64,000 nucleotides of DNA from Elusimicrobiota bacterium (GCA_016218575.1 JACRDN010000019.1:396302-460301); one strand, 5' to 3'; shown: positions 50,009 to 58,609, numbered from the stretch's first letter. A program made the numbers and translations. The notes: generated by a model from the sequence alone, not told the origin.

Positions 50009-51262
50009 ATGAAGAGGATTTTATCGTTGGCGCTGGCGCTTTCGGTCGGCATTCTGCCCGAGGCCAATGTGGCCTGGGCAAATATGCAGCATGTCGGGTC
50101 CACGGGCAAGGGCGTTGCGCTTCCCGTCATCACTTCCGTCATGGGGCCCCAGCGGGACATCCGCGTCGCCGGACCCGACGCGACCGTGGCTCCTCCGGCG
50201 GTGGTCGGAGCGGCTAGGGAAACCGCGGTGGTGCCGACCGGAGTCGTCCTGCCTCAGGCCAATTCGGTCCGAACGAAGACAATGAGCCGCGGCGCTTTGT
50301 TCCGGAACATTTTTCATCCTCTTTCGAGGAGCGTCCGGGACGCGAGCTCTTCCCTGAGACAGCCGGCAGCATCGGTCGAAAGCGCTTCGACCAGTGGAGG
50401 CGGCCTTTTCGAAAGTTGGACCCGAAGGCGGGTGCTCCAGGTCGCCGCGGTCTTTGGCCTGAGCGGCGTCCTTCATTGGGCAACAGGATGCGGGGGCGGA
50501 GGCGGGGGCGGGTCCGAGGCGGGCCCGGGCAGGAACGGGTCCGGCAGCGGAAGTACGGGCAGCGGCGGCGATAGCTACGATCCCCGCGACCTGCGATTCG
50601 CTACCTTGGACGACCTGCAGAGGTTTATGAACGGCTCTTCACTGTCCGACGGTCAGAAGTACGCCGGGCATGTCACCTACCGCGGCAGCGAGACCTATCC
50701 CTGGTTCCTGGACGGCTCCAATCCCAATGACTTCGATCCCCAGTATTCGCTCTCCAGTTGGAGATACCAGACCGGGAGCTTCGACAACATGGTCCGGCGC
50801 CTCTCCCAGCTTCCCCGGGACTTGGCCATGGCCGCCAAATTCGTGGGCCGCGACTCAAGCGACTTCGTTCTCATCTATCCCGACCCGAATTCAGTGAGCA
50901 GTTCTTACGGAACCTCGGGTTGGCTGATCCAGTCGTTCTGGGATACGGACGGGACCACGCTCCGGAACTACACCCGCAACTACGACGACGTCCGCAGGGC
51001 TTTGTATCACATGGATGACCGTCAGGCCCAGGACGCCAAGGTCGTTTACGATGGGTATTATTATTATGTTGTCGTTCCCGACCGACCCTTGACCCAGGAT
51101 GATTCCCTTTATTGGGATGTGGAGAGCTTCGGCTCCTTCTTCGATGTCTCCCAGTGGCTTGATACCCATTACGGTTCGAGCCCGAGGGATCGCCGCTTGA
51201 GGCGGGCCTCCAAGCGCGTCTACATCGGAGGAGGGACGTACCTGCTCTTCTATCCCCGTTAA
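50009..51262 (+). CDS. Exported protein with a second, internal lipoprotein-like signal
   Basis: 417 aa. Residues 1-24 are an ordinary signal peptide (RILSLALALSVGILPEA). About residue 137 a second export-like segment appears: TRRRVLQVAAVFGLSGVLHWA ending in TGC-GGGGGGG, i.e. twin-Arg-like start, hydrophobic core and lipobox-like Cys. After a Gly/Ser linker comes a C-terminal domain of about 230 residues rich in Tyr, Asp and Ser (FDNMVRRLSQLPRDLAMAAKF, VVYDGYYYYVVVPDRP) that I do not recognise. GAGGAG lies 9 nt before the ATG. Could be a precursor cut into a pro-part and a lipoprotein. Confidence 0.7.
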   Translation: MKRILSLALALSVGILPEANVAWANMQHVGSTGKGVALPVITSVMGPQRDIRVAGPDATVAPPAVVGAARETAVVPTGVVLPQANSVRTKTMSRGALFRNIFHPLSRSVRDASSSLRQPAASVESASTSGGGLFESWTRRRVLQVAAVFGLSGVLHWATGCGGGGGGGSEAGPGRNGSGSGSTGSGGDSYDPRDLRFATLDDLQRFMNGSSLSDGQKYAGHVTYRGSETYPWFLDGSNPNDFDPQYSLSSWRYQTGSFDNMVRRLSQLPRDLAMAAKFVGRDSSDFVLIYPDPNSVSSSYGTSGWLIQSFWDTDGTTLRNYTRNYDDVRRALYHMDDRQAQDAKVVYDGYYYYVVVPDRPLTQDDSLYWDVESFGSFFDVSQWLDTHYGSSPRDRRLRRASKRVYIGGGTYLLFYPR

Positions 51263-51279
51263 GCGCTTCCAGGAGCAAA

Positions 51280-51311
51280 CCACCCCCGCCCGGCACGCCG
51301 GGCGGGGGTGG
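51280..51311. terminator. Strong GC hairpin after the 50009 gene
   Basis: A 15-bp perfect stem, CCACCCCCGCCCGGC with its complement, 2-nt loop (51280-51294, 51297-51311), 18 nt after the stop. No T-run follows, only CCATTTC, so termination might be Rho-aided, or the stem may protect the mRNA 3' end. Confidence 0.6.
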
Positions 51312-51344
51312 CCATTTCAGGGGCCAAAGTTCTAGAATTGTCGT

Positions 51345-52619
51345 ATGCCCTCTCCCCCCGAAGGCGAGACTGCGTCCCCCCTTCCCGCGATGAGGCGGGA
51401 CGTGGAGGCCGTGCCGATAGAGCACGAGGGAAGCCCCATGTTCCTGCTCCAAGACTCCGAGGGGATCAGCCCCGAGCCCATCGCGGTCTCCCCCACGGCC
51501 ATGCTCGTGGCCTCGCTCTTGAACGGCAAGAGCACGGCCGCGGAGCTTCAAGCCGCCTTCACCAAGGCCACGGGCACGGTTTTGGGCCTGGGCGAGATAT
51601 CGAGCCTGGTTTCGGAGCTGGGGCGGATGAATTATCTTGAGACCTCCGAAGTGGCGGAGCGGAGAAAGGCTATTTGGGAAGGCTTCTTGAAGAGCCCCGC
51701 GCGCCCGGCGGTCTTGTCGGGATCGGCCTACCCCAAGGAAGGGCTTGAGCTCGCTCAAGCCCTGGGGAAATTCTTCGTGGATCCCAAGGGGCCGGGCAAG
51801 CCCCTGGCGGACAAGCCGGCCCTCCCCCGGGCCCCGTTGGGCCTGGTGAGTCCCCACATTGACCTCGATCGCGGCGGGCCCTCCTATGCCTGGGCCTACG
51901 GGGCCCTCTCCGAGGCCCCCCCTCCCGATCTCATCGTGGCCCTGGGCGTGGCGCACGCCTCGCCCAATTCCCCTTGGATATTGACCCGCAAGTCTTACGA
52001 GACTCCTTACGGGAGCCTGGACACGAGCCTTGAGCTCTTCCAAGATGTCCAAGACTTGCTATGGTACGACGCCTGCGCCGACGAGTGGGCGCACCGGCGC
52101 GAGCATTCCCTGGAGTTCCAGGCCCTGTGGCTTAAATATTTGTGGCGCGAGAAGACCCCGCCTTGGGTCCCGATCTTGGTCTCCTCCTTCGAGCGCTTCG
52201 CCCCGGACCGCGCGCCCTCGGGAGTGGAGACGGTCGAGACGGCTCTGCGGAGGATCGGGGAGAGATTGGCCGAGCGCGGCAAGAAACAGAGGATAATGAT
52301 CTTGGCCGGGGTGGATCTGGCCCACGTGGGGCCGCGCTTCGGAGACGATGTGGAGGTGAACGCGGAGCTGAAGCTCCGCGTGGAGGCCGCCGACCGCGAG
52401 ACCTTGGAGCAGGCTTTGAAATTAGATGCGGACGCCTTCTACCTCTCCGCCGTGGCCGGTGGCCACTGGCGCAAGATCTGCGGGCTATCGGCCCTTTACA
52501 CGGGGCTGCGCTGGATCAAGGCCTTGGGTGGGGAAGGCCCTGGAAAGCTTTTGAGCTACGGCCAGGCCCCGGACCCGGCCGGGGGCCTGGTCTCCTTCGC
52601 GAGCGCGATTTTCCCATGA
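51345..52619 (+). CDS. MEMO-family protein (AmmeMemoRadiSam B-like) with extra N-terminal domain
   Basis: 424 aa. Residues 1-115 form an extra domain (SPTAMLVASLLNGKSTAAELQAAF) like PqqD-type or winged-helix modules. From about 160 the MEMO fold: GLVSPHIDLDRGGPSYAWAYG (first His), LIVALGVAHAS (second His), HRREHSLEFQALWL (third His, Glu), VPILVSSF and ILAGVDLAHVGPRF. MEMO proteins bind metal and are related to extradiol dioxygenases; in bacteria they often neighbour a radical SAM protein, absent here. Overlaps the TolC gene by 4 nt. Confidence 0.88.
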   Translation: MPSPPEGETASPLPAMRRDVEAVPIEHEGSPMFLLQDSEGISPEPIAVSPTAMLVASLLNGKSTAAELQAAFTKATGTVLGLGEISSLVSELGRMNYLETSEVAERRKAIWEGFLKSPARPAVLSGSAYPKEGLELAQALGKFFVDPKGPGKPLADKPALPRAPLGLVSPHIDLDRGGPSYAWAYGALSEAPPPDLIVALGVAHASPNSPWILTRKSYETPYGSLDTSLELFQDVQDLLWYDACADEWAHRREHSLEFQALWLKYLWREKTPPWVPILVSSFERFAPDRAPSGVETVETALRRIGERLAERGKKQRIMILAGVDLAHVGPRFGDDVEVNAELKLRVEAADRETLEQALKLDADAFYLSAVAGGHWRKICGLSALYTGLRWIKALGGEGPGKLLSYGQAPDPAGGLVSFASAIFP

Positions 52620-53869
52620 TGCTGGCCGCGCTGATTTTGGCGGGAAGCCTCGCGGCTGCGCCTGGAACGGAAAGAAAAACACTTACTCTGGCCGAGGCTT
52701 ACGCCTCGGCCCTGCGGCATTCAGAGGAATTGGCCCAGAGAGGGGAGTCGGCGGCCGAGCTCGAGGCCAAGGTCCAGGAGCTTTGGGCGAATGTCAAGCC
52801 CAGGCTCACCTTGCAGGCGACCAAGCTCCTCCAAGACGTTCCGAGCGGCGTCAGCGGAGTCTCCTCCACCTTCACCCAGAGAAACCGCGAGCAAAGCCAG
52901 CTCGTTTTGCACCAGCCCATTTTCTCGGGGCTGCGGGAATACCTGGCCTTGCGCGCGGCCAAGAGCCGGACCCGCGCGGCCGAGCTTGGGTTGGAGCGGG
53001 CCCGCCAGCTTCTCTACCAGGACGTTGGCCGGGCCTATCTCGACGTCTTGAGCGTGCAGACGGAGATCGCGGTGCGCCAAGCCCTGTCCGGCATCACCCA
53101 GAAGCGCGTGGCCGAACTCGAAGAGCGGCGCAAGCTCGGGCGCTCCCGCAAAAGCGAGCTTCTGGCCGCCGAGTCCCAGCGGGCCCAGATAGAGGCCGAT
53201 CTTGCCGCCGCCCGTGGGCGGCGGCTGGTGGCCCAGGTATTCCTCCAGTTCCTGCTCGGGACCGACGAGGATATGTCGGTTGAAGACCTTCCCACTCCGG
53301 CGGCACGAAGTCTCGAGGCGGGTCTAGCCGCCGTCGCCTCCCGCCCCGACGTGGAGGCCTCCCGGAGGACCCAAGAGGGCTCTTGGAGCGAGGTCGTGCT
53401 GGCCCGCCGCCAGCGCTGGCCCAGCCTTTTTCTCGACGGCAACTACTACCTGAAGCGCCCGCCGGGCTTCCAGGACCGGGTTAAATGGGACGTTCTCTTC
53501 ACGGTCCAGCTCCCCCTTTACGCGGGAGGCTCCGTCGGGGCGCAGGCAAGGCAGGCCGAGGCGCGCTGGCGATCTTCGGAGCAGGGCCTTTCGCTGGTCC
53601 TGCGCCGCGCGCGTCTCGAGCTCGGCGCCGCCCGCCGGGATTTGGACTCGGCCCTCTCCGTCGTCAAGGCCTTGGAGGCCGCGGCCGAGCTCTCCGAGGC
53701 CAACGCCGTGGCCCAGGCCGAGGACTATCGGCTCGGCATGGTCACCAATCTCGACGTGCTGGGTAGCCTCAATTCCCTGCAGGAAACCCGCCTCAAGCTC
53801 GACCAGGCGCGGATCGGCTCCCTTTGGGCCGACATCCGCCTGTGGGTGGCAGAAGGGAGGATTCAGTGA
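52616..53869 (+). CDS. TolC-family outer-membrane efflux protein
   Basis: 417 aa with a short signal peptide (LAALILAGSLAAAPG). Two OEP repeats with long coiled-coil helices: TLAEAYASALRHSEELAQRGESAAELEAKV, QLVLHQPIFSGLREYLALRAAKSR, QDVGRAYLDVLSVQTEIAVR, and in the second half VQLPLYAGGSVGAQARQAEARWRSSEQ and AEDYRLGMVTNLDVLGSLNSLQETR. Forms the outer-membrane channel for the RND pump next to it. ATG overlaps the MEMO stop; its own stop overlaps the pump's GTG. Confidence 0.93.
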   Translation: MMLAALILAGSLAAAPGTERKTLTLAEAYASALRHSEELAQRGESAAELEAKVQELWANVKPRLTLQATKLLQDVPSGVSGVSSTFTQRNREQSQLVLHQPIFSGLREYLALRAAKSRTRAAELGLERARQLLYQDVGRAYLDVLSVQTEIAVRQALSGITQKRVAELEERRKLGRSRKSELLAAESQRAQIEADLAAARGRRLVAQVFLQFLLGTDEDMSVEDLPTPAARSLEAGLAAVASRPDVEASRRTQEGSWSEVVLARRQRWPSLFLDGNYYLKRPPGFQDRVKWDVLFTVQLPLYAGGSVGAQARQAEARWRSSEQGLSLVLRRARLELGAARRDLDSALSVVKALEAAAELSEANAVAQAEDYRLGMVTNLDVLGSLNSLQETRLKLDQARIGSLWADIRLWVAEGRIQ

Positions 53870-56800
53870 CTCTCTCGGACATATCCATCAAGAACCCGGT
53901 TTTCGCCTGGATGCTGATGCTGGCCCTTATGGTCTTCGGCTGGATCGGATTTTCCCGCATGGGCGTGAGCGCCATGCCGGACGTGGATTTTCCCATCGTC
54001 ACGGTCGCGGTGAGCTGGGAGGGGGCCGCCCCCGAGATCATGGAGTCGGAGGTCGTGGACGTGATCGAGGATGCTCTCACCAGCATCCAGGGGGTGCGCG
54101 AGATATCGAGCACGGCCAGGCAAGGCGCGGCCACTATCACGGTGGAGTTCGAGCTTGAGCGCGGCATTGACGTCGCCCTGCAGGAGGTTCAGACCAAGAT
54201 CGCCCAGGCCCAGATGCGTCTGCCCAAGGAAATGGACCCGCCGGTCGTGACCAAGGTCAATCCCGAGGACAACCCCATTATGTGGCTGGCCCTCTCCGGC
54301 ACGGTCCCGGTCAAGGACATCATGGTCTACGCCGAGGACGTGCTCAAGAACCGCTTCCAGACCATCCCCGGGGTCGGGGACATTTTCCTCGGCGGGCTCA
54401 TCCCGAGGAGCCTGCGGGTCTGGCTCGACGCGGACAAGATGGCCCGGATGGAGATCACCGTCGAGGACGTTCTCGCCGCCATCCGCCGCGAGCACGTGGA
54501 GCTTCCGGCCGGGCAGATAGAGACCTCGACCAAGGAATTCAACGTGCGCACCTTCGGGGAGATCAACGACCCCCAAAAGTTCGGAGAGCTCCTCATCACC
54601 CAGCGCGGCGGACAGCCCATCCACGTCCCCATTCCATTAAAGGAAGTGGCCCGCGTCGAGGATGGCCTGGGGGACTTGCGCCGCATCTCCCGCTCGCAGG
54701 GGGAGCGCGCCGTGGGCCTCGGGATACGCAAGCAGCGCGGGGCCAACGCGGTGGCGGTGTCTTTTAGGGTCTTAAAGCGCCTGGAGGAGGTGAAAAAGCT
54801 GCTTCCCCCCGGCATGACCTTGGCGCTCAACTTCGACGGCACGCGCTTCATCAAGGACGCGGTGCATGAGCTCAATTTTACTCTGGTTCTCTCGGCCCTG
54901 CTCACCTCGCTTGTCTGCTGGGCCTTCCTCGGCTCCTGGTCCTCCACGGTCAACATTCTCATGGCCATCCCCACCTCGGTGCTGGGGACCTTCATCGTGA
55001 CCTACTTCCTGGGGTTCACCCTCAACACCTTCACCTTGCTCGGCCTCACCTTGGCCATCGGCATCATAGTGGATGACGCCATCATGGTCTTGGAGAATAT
55101 CGTCCGCCACCGCGAGCTGGGGCAGGGGCGCATGCAGGCCGCGATCTTCGGGGCCCGGCAGATCACCTTCGCGGCTCTGGCGGCCACGGTCGCCATCCTC
55201 GCCATATTCCTGCCCGTGGTGTTCATGAGTGGGATCATCGGCAAGTTCTTTTACCAATTCGGCGTGACCATCTCGGTGGCGGTGCTGTTCTCGCTTCTGG
55301 AGGCCCTCACCTTGGCGCCCATGCGCTGCTCGCAATTCCTGGAGGTGGGAGAGCGCCGCAACCTGCTCACGCGTCTGGTGGACCGGGGCTTCGAGCGCTC
55401 GGCGGCGCTTTACCGGCGAGCCCTCTCCTGGTGCCTGGGCCGGCGCTGGAAGGTGATCGGGGCAAGCCTTCTCGTTTTTGCGGCTTCCTTCTTTACCGTC
55501 CGCCGCCTGCGCAAGGAGTTCGTGCCTCCCCAGGACCAGGCGATGTTCATGGTTCGCCTGCAGACCCCGGTCGGCTCCTCCATGGAGTTTACCGACGCCA
55601 AGTTCAAGGAGGCCGAGGCCTGGATGACCCGGCAGCCGGCGTTGAAGCGCTACTACTCGGCCGTGGGGGGATTTGGCGGCGGCGAGGTCAACGCCGGCAT
55701 AATTTTCGTGTCCATGAAGGCCCATTCCGAGCGCCCGACCGGGGCGGCGGGCGGGCCCATGACCCAAGGCGAGTTCATGGCGCTTGCCCGCAGGGAGCTC
55801 AACAAAATCCCCGATCTTAAGGCCATCATCGTGGACTTCTCGCAGTCCGGGTTCTCGGCCTCTCGCGGGTTCCCCGTCGAGTTCACGGTGCGCGGCCCCG
55901 ATTGGGCGATCCTGACCGAATCGTCGCAGAAGCTCGCCAAGAGGCTCGAGGAAGGCGGGGAACTCATAGACGTGGACACCGATTATAAGACCGGCATGCC
56001 CGAGGTCCGGGTTTATCCCGACCGGGCCAAGGCCTACGCCCGCGGGGTCTCGGTGAGTTCCATCGGGACCGTGATCAACGCCATGGTGGGCGGGGTGCGG
56101 GCCGGCTATTTCACGGACAAGGGGCGTCGCTACGAGGTGCGGCTTAGGGCCGAGCCGGCCTATCGCCTGAGCCCCGATGACATCCAGCGCTTCTACGTGC
56201 GCAACAGCCGGGGTGAGACCATACGGCTCTCCGAGGTCGTGCGCATAGAGGAGAACCCCACCTTGCTCTCGATCACACGCAAGGACCGGGAGCGCTCGAT
56301 CGGGATATTCGCCAACATCGCGGCCGGCAAGTCCCAGGCCGCGGTCTTGGCCACGGTGGAGAGGCTGGCCAAGGAGACTTTGCCGGAGGGCTACCACATC
56401 GTCCTGTCGGGATCCTCCCAGACCTTCCGAGAGTCCTTCCAAAGCCTGATCTTCGCTTTGTTGATGGGCATTTTCGTGGCCTACATGGTGCTGGGGGCCC
56501 AGTTCAACAGCTTCGTGCACCCCTTCACCGTGCTCCTGGCTCTTCCCTTCAGCGTGTCCGGGGCCTTCCTCGGGCTTTGGCTTACTGGCAACAGCTTGAA
56601 CGTCTATTCCATGATCGGGCTCATCCTTCTCATGGGAATCGTCAAGAAGAATTCCATTCTTCTGGTGGACTTCACCAATCAAAGGCGCCGGGAGGGGCTG
56701 GAGGTGGGCTTTGCACTTCTTGAGGCCTGCCCCATTCGCCTGCGGCCCATCCTCATGACCTCGATCGCGACCGTCGCGGCCGCCATTCCCCCGGCCCTGG

Positions 56801-57000
56801 CCCTGGGCCCGGGGGCCGAGACCCGCATTCCCATGGCCGTGGCCGTGATCGGAGGGGTGAGTCTTTCCACAGTTCTTACCTTGTTCGTGGTGCCCTGCGC
56901 CTACAGCCTGTTTTCGAGCCTGGAAAGCCACCGGCATGACCGGGATTTAAGGGAGGCCCAGCGCGAGATGGAGGATGTCGTGCTGCCCGGAGCGCTCTAG
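53866..57000 (+). CDS. RND-family efflux transporter (AcrB/MdtB type)
   Basis: 1044 aa from the GTG at 53866 (GTGA overlap). Marks: ISIKNPVFAWMLMLALMVFG, GVSAMPDVDFPIVTVAVSWEGAAPEIMESEV, TM2-3 block AIPTSVLGTFIVTYFLGFTLNTFTLLGLTLAIGIIVDDAIMVLENIVRH with the proton-relay DD, FMSGIIGKFFYQFGVTISVAV, and in the second half LALPFSVSGAFLGLWLTGNSLNVYSMIGLILLMGIVKKNSILLVDF. HAE-1-like drug pump. No periplasmic adaptor (HlyD/AcrA) gene is adjacent. Its TAG stop is the first triplet of structured element B. Confidence 0.94.
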   Translation: MTLSDISIKNPVFAWMLMLALMVFGWIGFSRMGVSAMPDVDFPIVTVAVSWEGAAPEIMESEVVDVIEDALTSIQGVREISSTARQGAATITVEFELERGIDVALQEVQTKIAQAQMRLPKEMDPPVVTKVNPEDNPIMWLALSGTVPVKDIMVYAEDVLKNRFQTIPGVGDIFLGGLIPRSLRVWLDADKMARMEITVEDVLAAIRREHVELPAGQIETSTKEFNVRTFGEINDPQKFGELLITQRGGQPIHVPIPLKEVARVEDGLGDLRRISRSQGERAVGLGIRKQRGANAVAVSFRVLKRLEEVKKLLPPGMTLALNFDGTRFIKDAVHELNFTLVLSALLTSLVCWAFLGSWSSTVNILMAIPTSVLGTFIVTYFLGFTLNTFTLLGLTLAIGIIVDDAIMVLENIVRHRELGQGRMQAAIFGARQITFAALAATVAILAIFLPVVFMSGIIGKFFYQFGVTISVAVLFSLLEALTLAPMRCSQFLEVGERRNLLTRLVDRGFERSAALYRRALSWCLGRRWKVIGASLLVFAASFFTVRRLRKEFVPPQDQAMFMVRLQTPVGSSMEFTDAKFKEAEAWMTRQPALKRYYSAVGGFGGGEVNAGIIFVSMKAHSERPTGAAGGPMTQGEFMALARRELNKIPDLKAIIVDFSQSGFSASRGFPVEFTVRGPDWAILTESSQKLAKRLEEGGELIDVDTDYKTGMPEVRVYPDRAKAYARGVSVSSIGTVINAMVGGVRAGYFTDKGRRYEVRLRAEPAYRLSPDDIQRFYVRNSRGETIRLSEVVRIEENPTLLSITRKDRERSIGIFANIAAGKSQAAVLATVERLAKETLPEGYHIVLSGSSQTFRESFQSLIFALLMGIFVAYMVLGAQFNSFVHPFTVLLALPFSVSGAFLGLWLTGNSLNVYSMIGLILLMGIVKKNSILLVDFTNQRRREGLEVGFALLEACPIRLRPILMTSIATVAAAIPPALALGPGAETRIPMAVAVIGGVSLSTVLTLFVVPCAYSLFSSLESHRHDRDLREAQREMEDVVLPGAL

Positions 57001-57316
57001 CGCTCCCACCGGCTCATAATGCCCGCTTTGGCCGGCCGCTTTTGGAGCGAGCCGAGGCGCGCGAGCCGAGCATGCCTGAAAGGCCTGTGAGGCGAGCGCA
57101 ACGAAGGCGCAGGCCAAAAGCGGCCGGCCGCTCTTCTTAAGGAAATCGCTGACATCTTAATCGCAGACAGTTCCTCCATAGAGCGGGGGTCCGGCTTTGG
57201 CAGCCTGCGGCGTCGCTTGTCGGTCACATAGCTAGTGCTATGCTCCCTCCTCGCTCCTAGCATCCAGCTCAAAGCCGGACCCCCAAAGCGGGCATTATGA
57301 GCCGGTGGGAGCGCTA
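56998..57316. repeat. Structured inverted-repeat element, copy B
   Basis: Outer arms of 32 bp are perfectly inverted (56998-57029 and 57285-57316) and unrelated in sequence to copy A's arms. Unit 1 is closed by a perfect 16-bp stem (57030-57045 with 57114-57129). Unit 2, inverted, is closed by 14-16 bp (57185-57198 with 57271-57284). The apical hairpin of unit 2 is CATAGC/GCTATG (57227-57242), where copy A has CAATGC/GCATTG, both between GGTCA and CTCCCTCCTCGC: paired changes that keep the stem. Between the units lie 55 extra nt not present in A. The arms hold the acrB-like stop on one side and the last codons and stop of the glycosyltransferase on the other. Confidence 0.85.
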
Positions 57317-58434
57317 TAGCGCGCGTCGACCAGCTGTTTGTAGAGGGAGGCCGTTTTCGAGATCGTCCGCTCCAGGCTGAACTGCGCGAGGTTATTCTCG
57401 CGCCAGCGCCTCGCGAAGTCCCGGCATTGGTCCTGGTGGTCCAGAGCCCATTTCAGGCGCTCGGCCAGGGCGGGAGCGTTTCCCGGAGGAGACAAGAATT
57501 CCCTTCCCTCCGGGCCCAGGAGCTCGCGGTTTCCGGCGATGTCGGAAGCCAGCGCGGGAATGCCCAGGCATAGGGATTCCCTCAGGGCCCCGGAGAGGCC
57601 CTCCCCCCTCACCGCCGCGTTGACGCTGAAAGAGAGGCAGGAAAGGACTCGGGGCACGTCGGTCCTAAACCCCAGGAGGCTTACGTTGGGCTCGAGCTTG
57701 AGCCGCTTAACCTCGGCCCGGATCCAATCTCCGTCCGTGTCGCGGCCGGCCAGAAGGAAATGAACGTCTTTTCTTTTCTCGCAGAGGCGCGCCGCGGCCT
57801 CGAGAAAAACGGTTTGCCCTTTCCAGGGGGAGGCGTTGGCTATTTTCCCGATGAGGATTTTTCCGTCGGGAAGGCCCAAGGCGCGCTTGAGCTCCGCGTC
57901 GGGAGGGCGCGGCGAGAATGTCTTGGGGTCCACCCCGCTGCGGATAACCTCGACGCGCTCCGGGTCCACGCCCGAGGCGACCAAAACCTCCTTGACGGCA
58001 TCGGCCACGGCCGCGATTTTGTCTATGAGCCGGCTCTGGTACTTCCAGCGGCTGAACGGATTTTTCCCCGGCGGGAAGGAGACCCGGCGGCTCACCACGA
58101 GGACCACCGAGCCTCCCAGGGCCTTCAAGATCAGCTTGGCCAGGAGGCAAACCGCGTGCGATCGGTTGTGATGGGCGTGGACGACCGAGATGCCGCGGCT
58201 TTGAATGAAGCGCGCCAGGCGCCAGGCCGAGAGCAGGTCGTAATCCTCGCGCAGGGTGACCGGGAAAACCTCCAAACCCCTTTCCGCGGCGAATCTCCCC
58301 AGCCCGCTGCCGGGCCGGCAGGCGAGCCACACCCCCCATCCCCGCTCTTTAAGGCCCTGGGCCAAAGCCAGAAGCTGGGCGGTGCCCCCCGTCCATTCGT
58401 TGGATTCCGAGACGTGAAGGACTTGGAGAGCCAC
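57295..58434 (-). CDS. Glycosyltransferase family 4
   Basis: 379 aa, GT-B fold. N-terminal domain: VLHVSESNEWTGGTAQLLALAQGLKERGW, SVVHAHHNRSHAVCLLA. C-terminal nucleotide-sugar domain: ILIGKIANASPWKGQTVFLEAAARL, VHFLLAGRDTDG, VSLLGFRTDVPRVLSCLSFSV and the E-x7-E block GEGLSGALRESLCLGIPALASDIAGNREL. Probably adds a sugar to a surface polysaccharide or lipid; a flippase lies 4 kb on. Its last six codons and TAA stop are within the right arm of element B. Confidence 0.92.
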   Translation of the reverse strand: MALQVLHVSESNEWTGGTAQLLALAQGLKERGWGVWLACRPGSGLGRFAAERGLEVFPVTLREDYDLLSAWRLARFIQSRGISVVHAHHNRSHAVCLLAKLILKALGGSVVLVVSRRVSFPPGKNPFSRWKYQSRLIDKIAAVADAVKEVLVASGVDPERVEVIRSGVDPKTFSPRPPDAELKRALGLPDGKILIGKIANASPWKGQTVFLEAAARLCEKRKDVHFLLAGRDTDGDWIRAEVKRLKLEPNVSLLGFRTDVPRVLSCLSFSVNAAVRGEGLSGALRESLCLGIPALASDIAGNRELLGPEGREFLSPPGNAPALAERLKWALDHQDQCRDFARRWRENNLAQFSLERTISKTASLYKQLVDARYSAPTGS

Positions 58435-58470
58435 GACTTATTTTAATAATTATAGGCTCGCTTCTGTTGA

Positions 58471-58554
58471 CTTATCCACCGGACTTCGTGGCGAAGTTTG
58501 GTGGACAACTGACAGAGACGGAGCTCTGTCAGCTTAGGCCTAAAGGCCTAAGCT
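58471..58554. repeat. Three adjacent hairpins, first one related to the 49743 palindrome
   Basis: Hairpin 1 (58471-58488 with 58492-58509) is a diverged copy of the palindrome at 49743-49785; two changes give G.T pairs when read as + strand RNA. Hairpin 2: CTGACAGAG/CTCTGTCAG (58509-58517, 58524-58532). Hairpin 3: AGCTTAGGCCT-aa-AGGCCTAAGCT (58531-58554). They lie in a divergent gap between a glycosyltransferase and an exported protein gene. Confidence 0.75.
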
Positions 58555-58557
58555 GGA

Positions 58558-58603
58558 CTAGGACCAAAGGCTCAGGCAGGGTTTGGCGCGGGCGTCCTAT
58601 AAT
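58558..58603 (+). promoter_or_regulatory. Near-leaderless promoter with CTAGGACCAAAGG box
   Basis: TATAAT at 58598-58603 is only 6 nt before the ATG at 58610, so transcription would begin at or near the A of ATG. No -35 hexamer is seen at the right place. CTAGGACCAAAGG (58558-58570) is 27 nt upstream of the -10, near position -46, matching the layout before tRNA-His. Confidence 0.55.
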
Positions 58604-58609
58604 AGGGAT

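Noticed and set aside
51280-51311. Classic factor-independent terminator
   Set aside because: The stem is strong, but no T-run follows on either strand, so only a terminator-like role is claimed.
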